This document shows positions 16,199 through 24,231 of a DNA stretch of 49,608 bases, piece after piece (position 1 is the stretch's first letter; each line of letters begins with the position of its first letter). A model generated the notes under the pieces. The model was not told where the DNA came from and searched no databases. It was given only the letters and a program-made list of their open reading frames with translations. Made by a program: the position numbers and the translations under genes. Origin of the DNA: an uncultured Bacillota bacterium (lineage in GTDB: Bacteria > Bacillota > Clostridia > Oscillospirales > Oscillospiraceae); contig CANSDP010000014.1 in the NCBI GenBank assembly GCA_947645675.1, forward strand, positions 1-49,608, read 5' to 3'.

Positions 16199-16827
16199 TC
16201 TCCTGTTCTTTTCTCGCGTTTCGCGTTGTTTTTACTCTTCTTTTTTGCACTCTTTTTCCCGCTCTTCTTTCCGCTTTTTGGGGTTCCCTTCACAAGGTCC
16301 AGCGGAATAACCAGCCGGGGGACCTTCTGAATCTTTTTGCCCGTTTTGCGCTGGATGAATTCCCGGAACTCGTCGGGCGAGCCCCAGGTGAAGCAGTCCT
16401 TGGCGTAGATCTGGCCGTGGTTTTTGTCCAGCACCAGGGCAAAGTAGTCCTGGTCCTCCCCGATGGCCTTGATCTGCCGGTAGTTCCACCAGGTCTCCGC
16501 CGCTCGGGAGTAGTGGATGAAATGGTCCTCCTTAAAGGTGACGTTGACCTCCCGGGCGTCCGGGAGCATCTGGCGGTAGGCCATCAGGCCGTTTACTATG
16601 TCCTCGCTCAGGATACAGGCCAGCATGATCGCCGCCAGCAGCACATTGGTCAGCCAGCCGTCCAGCCCTACCCAGATCAGCAGCGCCGCCAGAAACAGCT
16701 CCACCGACACCGCGAACCAGGCGAACCGGCGCGCCGGACTGCTCCGCCCGTTCCGCAGCGTTTTCCGGCTGATCCGCGCCAGGGACACCATCGCTTTTTT
16801 ATCCAATGTCATTTGATTAACCAGCAA
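16195..16827 (-). CDS. YcxB-like membrane protein cotranscribed with valS
   Basis: About 210 aa. Two adjacent transmembrane helices (FAWFAVSVELFLAALLIWVGL and WLTNVLLAAIMLACILS, separated by a few residues) are followed by a soluble domain: VTFKEDHFIHYSRAAETWWNYRQIKAI, DYFALVLDKNHGQIYAKDCF and a Lys-rich tail. This matches the YcxB-like (PF14317-type) layout. The start is uncertain: TTG 16827 has GAGGTGAAGG just upstream; ATG 16812 is the alternative. The open frame upstream runs through the T-box RNA and is not coding. The gene lies between the T-box terminator and valS, with an ATGA overlap to valS, so it is under T-box control. Function unknown. Confidence 0.72.
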   Translation of the reverse strand: MLVNQMTLDKKAMVSLARISRKTLRNGRSSPARRFAWFAVSVELFLAALLIWVGLDGWLTNVLLAAIMLACILSEDIVNGLMAYRQMLPDAREVNVTFKEDHFIHYSRAAETWWNYRQIKAIGEDQDYFALVLDKNHGQIYAKDCFTWGSPDEFREFIQRKTGKKIQKVPRLVIPLDLVKGTPKSGKKSGKKSAKKKSKNNAKREKRTGE

Positions 16828-16841
16828 TACCTTCACCTCAC

Positions 16842-17074
16842 AAAAACGCCCCGAGTCCTTAGACTCAGGGCGAACTAATCTCCGCGGTACCACCTGAATT
16901 CCCCCGAAGGGGCCCTCCTGCCTTCTGTAACGGGAAGTCCCGCCGCCCCCTACTGCCATTCAGGGACAGAGCCCGAAAGCCACCTTCTCCAACCCCGGCT
17001 GGAAGCTTGCACCCTCCGCTCCCTCTCTGCAAACCGGCATGCCGGATACTCCTCTTCCGCATCGCCTTTATATG
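16842..17074 (-). ncRNA. T-box riboswitch (valS leader)
   Basis: Minus-strand leader with the universal T-box element GGTGGTACCGCGG (16882-16894), the sequence that pairs with an uncharged tRNA acceptor end. Downstream is an intrinsic terminator (GCCCTGAGTC / GACTCGGGGC, then TTTTT; 16842-16873) that competes with the antiterminator. Upstream is a long Stem I with GAGGAGTA near the base and AGAGAGGG further on. Candidate specifier codons are GTG at 16981-16983 (in AAGGTGGCTTTC) and, less likely, GTC at 16965-16967; both are valine codons. Binding of uncharged tRNA(Val) would allow read-through into the membrane protein gene and valS. Confidence 0.92.
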
Positions 17075-17080
17075 GGTCAC

Positions 17081-17109
17081 ATTATAAGAAAAAAAAGCGG
17101 ATTTGTCAA
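17081..17109 (-). promoter_or_regulatory. Promoter of the T-box/valS operon
   Basis: A perfect consensus promoter on the minus strand: TTGACA (17104-17109), 17-bp spacer, TATAAT (17081-17086). Start of transcription is near 17074, which sets the 5' end of the T-box leader. Confidence 0.9.
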
Positions 17110-17244
17110 GGCATCCGCCGCAAAATCTTCCCGTATTGTTGAATACTGCTATAAGAAAGAATATGATAGGCTGTGGGAAGCAAACCAATACAGCACTGCT
17201 TTAACGCGCTTTAAGCCTCGAAACGAAAAAAGGATTTGAAAAGT

Positions 17245-17278
17245 ATGGGCCGGAAAGGAAAAATTCCTTCCGGCCCAA
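17245..17278 (-). terminator. Terminator of the zinc-ribbon protein gene
   Basis: A GC-rich hairpin (TGGGCCGGAAGGAA on the minus strand with TTCCTTTCCGGCCCA, one bulge) 15 bases beyond the stop, followed by TACTTTTC. Confidence 0.7.
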
Positions 17279-17292
17279 GCTTATTGATGAAA

Positions 17293-17763
17293 TTACCAGT
17301 CCTGATCCTGATAGGGGGTGCTCTCCACGCCCTGGGACTGGAGGCGGTCCACCAGCCGGTCCAAGGGGGCCTTACAAAGCCTCTGGAACCAGGCGGTGCC
17401 GCCGAACCAGCGGACCAGGGCGGGGCTGACGGCGTAGTAGAGCCGGATGAAAGCCCGGCCGGGCGCGGAGGCGGCCAGCTGGCCGTCCCGGAAGCGGCGA
17501 AGGGTCCAGACCTGGGGACAGTCGTAGGAGCCATATACCGCCGTGGCCACATAACAGCCGCTCTTTTTCTTCATGGGTTGGGGGATGTAATCCTCGTCGT
17601 CGTCCTTCGGGCGGGGCGTCACAGCCTCCTTAACAGGGGCCTTCTTCTGCTTTTCCAAGTCCTTGATGAGCCGCAGCTCGGCGTCCAGGGGCTCACCGCA
17701 GGAGCCGCAGAAAATCTTGGAATCATCATTGGCAAAACCGCAGGCGGGACAGCGTTTTGACAT
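17293..17763 (-). CDS. Zinc-ribbon protein with CFI-box domain
   Basis: 156 aa. The N terminus is a zinc ribbon (CPACGFAN then CGSCGEPL), followed by a charged linker, and then GCYVATAVYGSYDCPQ and VWTLRRFRDGQLAASAPGR, which match the CFI-box (C-F-I-A-T-A-x-Y-G-S) domain, with the Y-rich RLYYAVSPALVRWFG segment. The domain is common in bacterial proteins of unknown function. ATG 17763 lies 7 bases after AGGAG; ATG 17769 is too close to it. It has its own promoter and terminator and stands alone. No pathway can be assigned. Confidence 0.75.
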   Translation of the reverse strand: MSKRCPACGFANDDSKIFCGSCGEPLDAELRLIKDLEKQKKAPVKEAVTPRPKDDDEDYIPQPMKKKSGCYVATAVYGSYDCPQVWTLRRFRDGQLAASAPGRAFIRLYYAVSPALVRWFGGTAWFQRLCKAPLDRLVDRLQSQGVESTPYQDQDW

Positions 17764-17821
17764 AGCCATACTCCTTTTGTGGCGGGCCTGTCGGGCTCCG
17801 CATTCGTTATGTTACATCCTT

Positions 17822-17850
17822 ATTATACCAGAGCGCCTGACGGTATACAA
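17822..17850 (-). promoter_or_regulatory. Promoter of the zinc-ribbon protein gene
   Basis: On the minus strand TTGTAT (17845-17850), 17-bp spacer, TATAAT (17822-17827). Confidence 0.7.
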
Positions 17851-17857
17851 GTGGAAA

Positions 17858-18883
17858 TTATCCGTTTTTACCGGCTTTTTTCAAAAAATCCAACGCATTC
17901 CTCCACAAGATCCCCTCCGCCTGGGACTGGGACAGGCCGCGCTCCAGAAAGAGCTGATATAGTCCGGCAAATTTCTCCGGACTGTCCAGCCAGCCGGGCA
18001 GATCGGCCCCGTCGGCGTCAGAGCCCAGAGCTAAGACTCCCTCCGCCCCCAGCTCCATGAAGTGCTCGACGTGCCGCCACAGGTCCTCCGGTCCGGCGGG
18101 CCGGCCGTCATCCCGGAGAAAAGCGTGGTAGTAGTTCAGCCCGATGAGACAGCCCCGGGCGGCCAGCTCCTTAATCTGTTCGTCAGCCAGGTTGCGCCGG
18201 TGGCCGCAGACAGCCCGGGCGTTGGAGTGGCTGGCCGCGAAGGGCCTTTTTGCCGTTTTGAGGAAGTCCTCCAGCCCCCGGTCGTTTAGGTGGGACACGT
18301 CGGCCAGGATGCCCCAGCGCTCCAGCTCTGGGACGGCCTCCCGCCCGAAGGGGGACAGGCCGTGGTCCGTCACATTGCCCGAGGCGATCTCGTTCTCTCC
18401 ATTCCACGTAAGGGTCATCATCTGGACGCCGTCCCGGGCCAGGGCCTCCACCCGGTCCAGCCGCCCCGCCAGGGCGGAGCCGTTTTCCACCGTAAGGACG
18501 GCGGCGGCCTTGCCCTGTTCCCAGGCGTCCTCAATGTCCCCGGCGGAGCGGCAGGGGCTTACTCTGCGGGCGAGGGCGTCCATCTGGCGGTAAAAGCTGT
18601 CCCGCCAGCACTCATAGTAGGAGATTGCCTCCCGGCCTCGTAGTCCGTCCGGGATGAAGATGGCGCAGCACTGGCACCAGCGCACCCCCTCCGGGATGGC
18701 GGACAGGGAGAAGTGCCGGCCGGGCAGATCCAGGGTGTTGACCTCCCGGCTCCGGTCCGTCAGAGCGGAGACCGCCTCCTCCCGGCGTGCCGGGTCCTGG
18801 GTTGCGGCCAGCAGGTGGGCGTCCTCCGGCGTGAGGGCGGTGAGGGTATCGCAGTGTAGGTCGATGAGGGCATAGGGCTTCAT
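17858..18883 (-). CDS. Membrane dipeptidase family (M19) peptidase
   Basis: 341 aa, typical for the M19 renal-dipeptidase family. Metal-binding DLHCDT (residues 8-13) opens the barrel; VENGSAL supplies the bridging Glu; DVSHLND, ASHSNARAV and GSDADG complete the zinc site and active-site loop. It hydrolyses dipeptides, often with D-residues, in the cytosol; no signal peptide is seen. ATG 18883 has GAAAGGAGCG upstream. It lies 64 bases downstream of rnfB, with a hairpin between, so it could be a read-through cistron of the Rnf transcript, although a functional link is not evident. Confidence 0.9.
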   Translation of the reverse strand: MKPYALIDLHCDTLTALTPEDAHLLAATQDPARREEAVSALTDRSREVNTLDLPGRHFSLSAIPEGVRWCQCCAIFIPDGLRGREAISYYECWRDSFYRQMDALARRVSPCRSAGDIEDAWEQGKAAAVLTVENGSALAGRLDRVEALARDGVQMMTLTWNGENEIASGNVTDHGLSPFGREAVPELERWGILADVSHLNDRGLEDFLKTAKRPFAASHSNARAVCGHRRNLADEQIKELAARGCLIGLNYYHAFLRDDGRPAGPEDLWRHVEHFMELGAEGVLALGSDADGADLPGWLDSPEKFAGLYQLFLERGLSQSQAEGILWRNALDFLKKAGKNG

Positions 18884-18906
18884 GAAAACGCTCCTTTCTT
18901 ATGGAC

Positions 18907-18936
18907 AGAGCGCCCCGCCTGACGGCGGAGCGCTCT
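18907..18936 (-). terminator. Hairpin downstream of rnfB
   Basis: AGAGCGCCCCGCC pairs with GGCGGAGCGCTCT (13 bp, loop TGAC). The T-run lies on the plus-strand side, so termination of the minus-strand rnf transcript may be partial. Confidence 0.5.
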
Positions 18937-18947
18937 TTTGTAAGCTC

Positions 18948-19748
18948 TTATTCGGCTCCGGGAACGTGAATGACGCCCATGGGGCACTCCTTCACGCAGA
19001 TCTGACAGCCGACGCACTTGTCCTGGTCGATCTTGGCCAGGAAGTTCTCCACGGTGATGGCCTCCTTGGGGCAGGCCTTGGCGCACTTCATGCAGCCGAT
19101 ACAGCCGGCGGTACACGCCTTCCGGGTATCCGCTCCCTTGTCCTTGTTCTGACACAGGACCACGGGCTTACGCTTGTGCTCGGGCACGATGGAGATGACG
19201 GCGTTGGGGCAAACCGCGGCGCAGGCGCCGCAGCCGGTACACTTGCTCCGGTCCACCTTGGCGATGCCGTCCACGATGTGGATGGCGTCGAAGGCGCAGG
19301 CCCGGGTACAGTCGCCATAGCCCAGACAGCCGAATTTGCACAGTCCATCGCCGCCGTAGAGGCCCTTGACGGCCTGACAGCTCTGGATACCCTGGAACTC
19401 ATACTTCTTGCCCGCCTTATCGCAGGTGCCGGAGCAGGCGACCACCGCCTTCATGGGGGTGGAGGAACCGGCCTCAACGCCCATGATCTCGGCCACCTTG
19501 GCGGCGCAGGCCGCGCCGCCGGGGGTGCACTTGTTGACGGCGTTGCCGTCCTCCACAATGCTCTTGGCGTAGTCGGCGCAGCCGGCACAGCCGCAGGCAC
19601 CGCAGTTGGCTCCGGCCAGGACGGCGGTGATCTTCTCCACCCGCTCGTCCACGGGGACATACATGAAGATAGAGGCGGCCACCAGAATCACCGCGCCGAT
19701 GAGACCGATCACGGTAACCAGGATAATTGCCATTAAAATTGGATCCAT
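18948..19748 (-). CDS. rnfB: Rnf complex subunit RnfB (ferredoxin-type)
   Basis: 266 aa. One N-terminal membrane helix (IILVTVIGLIGAVILVAASI) anchors a soluble part. GANCGACGCAGCADYAK is the RnfB-specific [4Fe-4S] binding motif (about 46-62), and ferredoxin clusters follow: CKFGCLGYGDCTRAC, CTGCGACAAVCP, CIGCMKCAKACP and CVGCQICVKECP. RnfB accepts electrons from reduced ferredoxin and passes them into the complex, which couples ferredoxin:NAD+ oxidoreduction to Na+ or H+ export. Last of the rnfCDGEAB genes, 15 bases after rnfA. Confidence 0.96.
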   Translation of the reverse strand: MDPILMAIILVTVIGLIGAVILVAASIFMYVPVDERVEKITAVLAGANCGACGCAGCADYAKSIVEDGNAVNKCTPGGAACAAKVAEIMGVEAGSSTPMKAVVACSGTCDKAGKKYEFQGIQSCQAVKGLYGGDGLCKFGCLGYGDCTRACAFDAIHIVDGIAKVDRSKCTGCGACAAVCPNAVISIVPEHKRKPVVLCQNKDKGADTRKACTAGCIGCMKCAKACPKEAITVENFLAKIDQDKCVGCQICVKECPMGVIHVPGAE

Positions 19749-19763
19749 ACTACTCTCCCCCTC

Positions 19764-20387
19764 CTATGCTGCAACGTTGAAGATGGCGTCGATGATGCCG
19801 CCGAAGCCCATGAAGGACAGGGAGGTCACAGCGGCGGCCACCAGGGTGATGGGCAGGCCCTCGAAGCACTTGGGGGTGACAGCCTGCTCCACACGGCGGC
19901 GCACGCCGGAGAAGAGCACCATAGCCACCAGGAACCCGATGCCCGCGCCGGCGGCGCAGACGATGGACTCGAGAAAGCTATAACCGTTGTCCAGATTCAG
20001 GATGGTCACGCCCAGGATGGTGCAGTTGGTGGTGATCAGGGGCAGATACACGCCCAGGGACTTATACAGCGCGGGGATGAACTTCTTCAAAAAGTTCTCC
20101 AGCAGCTGGACCAGAATGGCGATGATCAGGATGAACACAATGGTCTGGAGATAGCCCATGTCCCACTTCAGGGTCCCGTCCGCGTTGGCGGGGGTGAGCA
20201 GGAAGGTCTGAATGGGCCAGGTGGCGGCGGTGGCCAGCACCATGACGAAGGTGACGGCCAGAGACATGCCCACAGCGCTGTCCAGCTTTTTGGACACGCC
20301 CAGGAAGGGGCAGATACCCAGGAATTTGGCAAGGACGTAGTTATCCACCAAAATCATGGTAAAGAAGATCGCAGCAAGCTTCACCAT
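19764..20387 (-). CDS. rnfA: Rnf complex membrane subunit RnfA
   Basis: 207 aa, about six membrane helices. The start MVKLAAIFFTMILVDNYVLAKFLGICPFLGVSKK and the internal LGVYLPLITTNCTILGV are signatures of RnfA/NqrE; the conserved cysteines in GICPF and TTNC fit the membrane [2Fe-2S] cluster shared with RnfE. Its ATG shares one base with the rnfE stop. The protein is part of the membrane core through which ions and electrons pass. Confidence 0.96.
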   Translation of the reverse strand: MVKLAAIFFTMILVDNYVLAKFLGICPFLGVSKKLDSAVGMSLAVTFVMVLATAATWPIQTFLLTPANADGTLKWDMGYLQTIVFILIIAILVQLLENFLKKFIPALYKSLGVYLPLITTNCTILGVTILNLDNGYSFLESIVCAAGAGIGFLVAMVLFSGVRRRVEQAVTPKCFEGLPITLVAAAVTSLSFMGFGGIIDAIFNVAA

Positions 20388-21064
20388 TATGCGTTACCTC
20401 CTTCCACAGCGGGGACGCTCTTCTTGGGACGGTTGGTGAGCCAGGTGGCCCCGGCCATCAGAATGCCGAACACAAAGAAGCCGCCGGGGGCGCTGGTCAT
20501 CAGGGAGAAGGTATCTACACCCTCGGGGATAATCCGGATGGCAAAATCAGCACCCAAGGAGGGAATCAGCCCACCCAGCCCGGCCATCCAGGTCCCGGAG
20601 CCCAGGATCTCACGGATGGAGCCCATGATGGTCAGGGTGATGGTAAAGCCGATGCCCATGCCGATGCCGTCCAGGGCGGAGTCCAGGATGCTGTTCTTGG
20701 AGGCGAACATCTCGGCGCGGCCCAGGATGATGCAGTTGACCACGATCAGGGGCAGGTAGACGCCCAGGGCCTTATCCAGGTCGGGAACAAAGGCCTTCAC
20801 CACCATCTGAACCACCGACACGAAACCGGCAATCACGGTGATGTAGCAGGGGATACGGACCTGATCGGGGATGACCTTCCGCAGGGCGGAGATCACGATG
20901 TTGGAGCACAGCAGGACGAAGGTGGCGGCCAGGCCCATGCCGATGCCGTTGGAGGCCATGGTGGTGACGGCCAGGGTAGGACAGGTGCCCAGGACAAGCC
21001 GCAGAACCGGGTTCTCGTTCAGGATACCGTTGGTAAGGATTTTCATTTTACTGTTTTCACTCAT
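20387..21064 (-). CDS. rnfE: Rnf complex membrane subunit RnfE
   Basis: 225 aa, six predicted membrane helices. GILNENPVLRLVLGTCPTLAVTT and LGVYLPLIVVNCIILGRAE are the RnfE/NqrD signatures, the mirror image of RnfA; Cys in GTCP and VVNC are the matching cluster ligands. RnfE and RnfA form a pseudo-symmetric membrane pair. It lies 17 bases after rnfG in the same direction, within the operon. Confidence 0.96.
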   Translation of the reverse strand: MSENSKMKILTNGILNENPVLRLVLGTCPTLAVTTMASNGIGMGLAATFVLLCSNIVISALRKVIPDQVRIPCYITVIAGFVSVVQMVVKAFVPDLDKALGVYLPLIVVNCIILGRAEMFASKNSILDSALDGIGMGIGFTITLTIMGSIREILGSGTWMAGLGGLIPSLGADFAIRIIPEGVDTFSLMTSAPGGFFVFGILMAGATWLTNRPKKSVPAVEGGNA

Positions 21065-21081
21065 CTTGATTCACCTGCCTT

Positions 21082-21615
21082 TCAAGGAATGGCGTTATAC
21101 GCGTTGATAGCGGAGTTGACGGCGGAGTTCAGCGCCCGGCTGGAGATGGTGGCCGTGGCGTAAGCGTCCACATCGACGCCCAGGACCAGCTCCTTGCCGG
21201 CGGACTTGCCGGCGTAGTTGGCCCAGTAGCCCTTGCCCTTGGACACGTTGCTGCCGATGCCCTGGGTCTCCGCGTCCTCGGTGACCTTCAGCTGCTTGAT
21301 GCTGCCCTCCGCGTCGAAGGAGGTCATCACGGTCATTTTGCCGCCGTAGCCCTTGGCGGTGCTGGTGATCACGTAGCCGGTGCCGTTGTTGGCGGCGTAG
21401 ACGGCGGTCACGTTGTCCACGGCGATGCCCTCCACAGGGGTGAAGTCGTCGGCCTCGGGCAGCAGCTCAATCCGGGCCAGCCGCTCAGCCTCGATCCGGG
21501 CCGCCTCAATGATGGGGGCGGTCACCTTGTTGGTGGCGGCCAGCGAGCCGGTGATGGCGATACAGATCACGCACAGCACCACGATGGGCTTGAAAATTTT
21601 GTTCCAGTTGCTCAT
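21082..21615 (-). CDS. rnfG: Rnf complex FMN-binding subunit RnfG
   Basis: 177 aa. One N-terminal membrane helix (IVVLCVICIAITGSLAA) and an extracytoplasmic FMN-binding domain. The covalent FMN threonine motif is normally [ST]GAT near the C terminus; here the sequence YATATISSRAL (Thr154-Ala-Thr156-Ile-Ser158) fills that place, a variant with Ala in place of Gly two residues before the likely acceptor Thr156. It overlaps the rnfD stop by four bases. The long open frame upstream of 21615 is a shadow in rnfD. Confidence 0.92.
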   Translation of the reverse strand: MSNWNKIFKPIVVLCVICIAITGSLAATNKVTAPIIEAARIEAERLARIELLPEADDFTPVEGIAVDNVTAVYAANNGTGYVITSTAKGYGGKMTVMTSFDAEGSIKQLKVTEDAETQGIGSNVSKGKGYWANYAGKSAGKELVLGVDVDAYATATISSRALNSAVNSAINAYNAIP

Positions 21616-22553
21616 TTCGCGCCCTCCTTTTTCTTCTTGGCAATGCCCAGCCGGTCCTGACGGGTATTGACCTCGATGTAGGGGGTAATCAGGTTCATCA
21701 GCAGGATGGCGAAGGACACGCCCTCGTTCATGTTGCCGAATTTGCGGATCAGCATGGTGACCAGGCCCAGGAACAGGCCGGCGACCACCTTGCCCTTGTC
21801 GGTGGTGGGGGAGGTGACATAGTCGGTGGCCATGAAGAAAGCGCCCAGCATCAGGCCGCCGGAGAGCAGCTGCACGATGGGGTCCATGCCGAAGCACAGG
21901 GACAGAACGGCCACGGTGGCCAGATATGTAATGGGGAGCACAGGGCTGATTACCTTGGTGGCAATCAGATAGATGCCGCCGATGAGGATGCAGATGGCGC
22001 AGGTCTCACCCAGAACGCCGCCGTGGTTGCCCAGGAGCAGGGTGAGGTAGTCGCCGGAGCCCAGCTCCCCGGCCACGGCCAGAGGGGTGGCGGAGGTCAG
22101 GGCGTCCACGCCGTTGTCAGGCAGGGGATAGGCAGCCATTTTGGCGCCGAAGCCCACGGCCAGGGCAATGCGGCCCACAATGGCGGGGTTGGCGAAGTTA
22201 TAGCCCAGTCCGCCGAAGAGCTGCTTGATGATAACTATGGCGATGAACGCGCCCACAATGGCCATCCAGGGGGGAAGGGTGGCGGGCATGTTGAAGGCCA
22301 GCAGCAGGCCGGTAACCACGGCGGAGAAGTCCGCGATGGGGACCTCGCGGCCCATCAGCTTGCAGTAGGCCCACTCGAAGAAGACGCAGGCGGCCACGGT
22401 GACGGCGGTGAGGATCAGGGCGTTGAAGCCGAAGATAATCACGGAGGCGATCAGCGCGGGGACCAGGGCCAGACACACCTTGCCCATGATGCTCTGGGTG
22501 CTGTCCGGGCTGGTAATGTGGGGCGCGGCGGTGACGATCAGCTTGTTTTCCAT
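21612..22553 (-). CDS. rnfD: Rnf complex membrane subunit RnfD
   Basis: 313 aa with about nine hydrophobic segments. It begins MENKLIVTAAPHITSPDST as in RnfD/NqrB, and the covalent-FMN site appears as ALTSATPLAV (Thr156), matching the [ST]xAT consensus. ATG 22553 has GGAGGT 8 bases before it; the GTG at 22556 is not used. The ATG shares a base with the rnfC stop (TGATG), so translation is coupled. It forms part of the ion channel of the complex. Confidence 0.95.
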   Translation of the reverse strand: MENKLIVTAAPHITSPDSTQSIMGKVCLALVPALIASVIIFGFNALILTAVTVAACVFFEWAYCKLMGREVPIADFSAVVTGLLLAFNMPATLPPWMAIVGAFIAIVIIKQLFGGLGYNFANPAIVGRIALAVGFGAKMAAYPLPDNGVDALTSATPLAVAGELGSGDYLTLLLGNHGGVLGETCAICILIGGIYLIATKVISPVLPITYLATVAVLSLCFGMDPIVQLLSGGLMLGAFFMATDYVTSPTTDKGKVVAGLFLGLVTMLIRKFGNMNEGVSFAILLMNLITPYIEVNTRQDRLGIAKKKKEGAK

Positions 22554-23860
22554 CACTTCTTACCTCCATTCTTCATCATAATCTTGGCCAGGGCGATGGA
22601 GGGGGCCAGAGGCCGCTTGGCCGGGCAGACGAAGGAGCAGGTGCCGCAGCTCATGCACAGGTCGGCGTTGAGCTCAATGAGCAGCTCCACGTTGCCGTCG
22701 TTATAGGCCTGGACAATCTCCTTGGCGGACAGGCCCAGGGGACAGGCGTTGGTACACCGGCCGCAGTGGATGCAGTTGGTGGCCTTGGGCAGCTCAGACG
22801 CCTTGCGGGAGAAGGCCAGGACGGCGTTGTTGTTTTTCAGAATGGGCTGACTCAGGTCGGCGATGCAGTTGCCCATCATGGGGCCGCCGTAGAGCACCTT
22901 GCCCGGCTCCTGGGTGAAGCCGCCGCAGAAGTCCATCAGCTCCTGGACGGGGGTGCCAATGATAACCTCCACGTTCTTGGGCTCCTTGATGATGTCGCCG
23001 TCCACAGTGAGGCGCTTGGTGGTCAGGGGCATACCGGTCTTGAGATACTTGCCCACGAAGGCCACGGAGGTGACGTTCATCACCACCACGCCCACGTCAG
23101 AGGGCAGGCCGGGGAAGGGGACCTCCCGGCCGGTGCAGTTCTCGATGAGGACCTTCTCAGCGCCCTGGGGGTACCGGCAGGGCAGCTCCTTGACCTCGAT
23201 GCCGGCGGTAGCCACGCTCTTCATCTTGGCGATGGCCTCGGGCTTGTTGCCCTCGATGCCGATGATGCACTTGGGGATCTCTAAGTACTTCATCACCGCC
23301 TGGATACCCTCTAAAATATACTGGGTGTCCTCCAGGAAGCAGCGGTTGTCCGAGGTGATATAGGGCTCACACTCGGCACCGTTGATGATGAGGGTGTCGA
23401 TCTCGTCCAGGTTCTTGGGGGCCAGCTTCACCGCCGTGGGGAAGCCCGCACCGCCCAGGCCCACCAGGCCGCTGGCCCGGACGGCGTCCTGGAAGGATTT
23501 GAGATCGGTGACGGTGGGGGGGGCGACCGCCGGGTCCACCGTCTGCTTGCCGTCGGGGATGATGACCACCGCCGTCTGGGGCGCGCCGTTGGGGGCGGTG
23601 ATGGTGATGATGCTGTCCACAGTGCCAGACACGCCGGAGTGGATGTCCATCGAGACAAAGCCGCCGGCCTTGCCCACTACGGTGCCCACGCAGACCTGAT
23701 CGCCCTTAGCCACCGCGGGGGCGGCGGGGGCGCCGATGTGCTGCCCCATCGAAAGGACGATTTTGGAGGGCAGAGGCATTTTCACGGTCTCCAGGTTGGA
23801 AGTCCGCTTTTCATGCGGGACCTGCGCGCCCTGCGCAGATCGTTTGAGAAATTTGCTCAT
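22553..23860 (-). CDS. rnfC: Rnf complex NADH-binding subunit RnfC
   Basis: 435 aa. A GLVGLGGAGFPTAVKL motif (about 131-146) is the FMN/NADH-binding Gly-rich region shared with NuoF, and INGAECEPYITSD is the matching substrate-site signature. Two [4Fe-4S] ferredoxin motifs follow: NCIHCGRCTNACP and LCMSCGTCSFVCP. RnfC is the peripheral subunit where NAD+ is reduced. It is the first gene of the rnfCDGEAB operon, and the N-terminal 30 residues form the usual biotinyl-like prelude. A 180-base leader separates it from the promoter. Confidence 0.96.
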   Translation of the reverse strand: MSKFLKRSAQGAQVPHEKRTSNLETVKMPLPSKIVLSMGQHIGAPAAPAVAKGDQVCVGTVVGKAGGFVSMDIHSGVSGTVDSIITITAPNGAPQTAVVIIPDGKQTVDPAVAPPTVTDLKSFQDAVRASGLVGLGGAGFPTAVKLAPKNLDEIDTLIINGAECEPYITSDNRCFLEDTQYILEGIQAVMKYLEIPKCIIGIEGNKPEAIAKMKSVATAGIEVKELPCRYPQGAEKVLIENCTGREVPFPGLPSDVGVVVMNVTSVAFVGKYLKTGMPLTTKRLTVDGDIIKEPKNVEVIIGTPVQELMDFCGGFTQEPGKVLYGGPMMGNCIADLSQPILKNNNAVLAFSRKASELPKATNCIHCGRCTNACPLGLSAKEIVQAYNDGNVELLIELNADLCMSCGTCSFVCPAKRPLAPSIALAKIMMKNGGKK

Positions 23861-24043
23861 TTAAGTTTTCGACCTCCCTATAACTGCTGCTTTTGCGCTC
23901 TGTATGGCATGCAGAGCTGAACGCGGCCCCCTCGCTCACCCTCTCTGATGGACCGCGCCCTCTGCGCCCGTTTGAATGGACGCAGTGCAAAACACGCCGG
24001 TCCCCTCTCCCCTGAGCGCTTGGGACCGCCGGTTCTGCTGTTA
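23861..24043 (-). other. Long structured 5' leader of the rnf operon
   Basis: About 180 bases between the predicted transcription start and the rnfC ribosome site (GGGAGGT). Minus-strand hairpins include CGGTCCC...GGGACCG near 24010-24035 and GCTCTG-CATGCCATA-CAGAGC near 23897-23918. No T-box, FMN or other riboswitch signature is recognised. A 66-codon frame across it has no ribosome site and looks non-coding. Confidence 0.45.
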
Positions 24044-24049
24044 GGTGCT

Positions 24050-24078
24050 ATAATACACCTTTTTCCCACAAAGCGCAA
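24050..24078 (-). promoter_or_regulatory. Promoter of the rnf operon
   Basis: Minus strand TTGCGC (24073-24078), 17-bp spacer, TATTAT (24050-24055). It is divergent from, and 75 bp away from, the promoter of the membrane protein gene. Confidence 0.7.
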
Positions 24079-24153
24079 GGTTTTTTCCGGCTTCCGTTCA
24101 CACTTTTTTTCTATTTCCCGGCGGATGTTTTCAGGCCCCGCGGTCCCGGCGGC

Positions 24154-24182
24154 TTGACTTTGCCCTTGGGGCGGGGTATACT
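24154..24182 (+). promoter_or_regulatory. Promoter of the DUF2238-like membrane protein gene
   Basis: TTGACT (24154-24159), 17-bp spacer, TATACT (24177-24182). Confidence 0.75.
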
Positions 24183-24231
24183 ATTATTATGGTATATTAA
24201 GGGTTCATATTTCCAGGAAAAGGAGTTGTCT

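Noticed and set aside
13391..16330. 979-codon open frame on the plus strand opposite valS
   Set aside because: It is an antisense shadow of valS; the translation is low complexity (Gly/Leu/His-rich) with no ribosome site and no recognisable domain.
17110..17244. Small gene between the T-box promoter and the zinc-ribbon terminator
   Set aside because: Short frames here have no ribosome site, and the region holds no conserved motif.
22556..22556. GTG start for rnfD
   Set aside because: It gives only one extra residue and lies nearer to GGAGGT; ATG 22553 is the more normal start.
23878..24078. 66-codon frame in the rnf leader
   Set aside because: Starts beyond the predicted transcription start, lacks a ribosome site and is basic, low complexity sequence.
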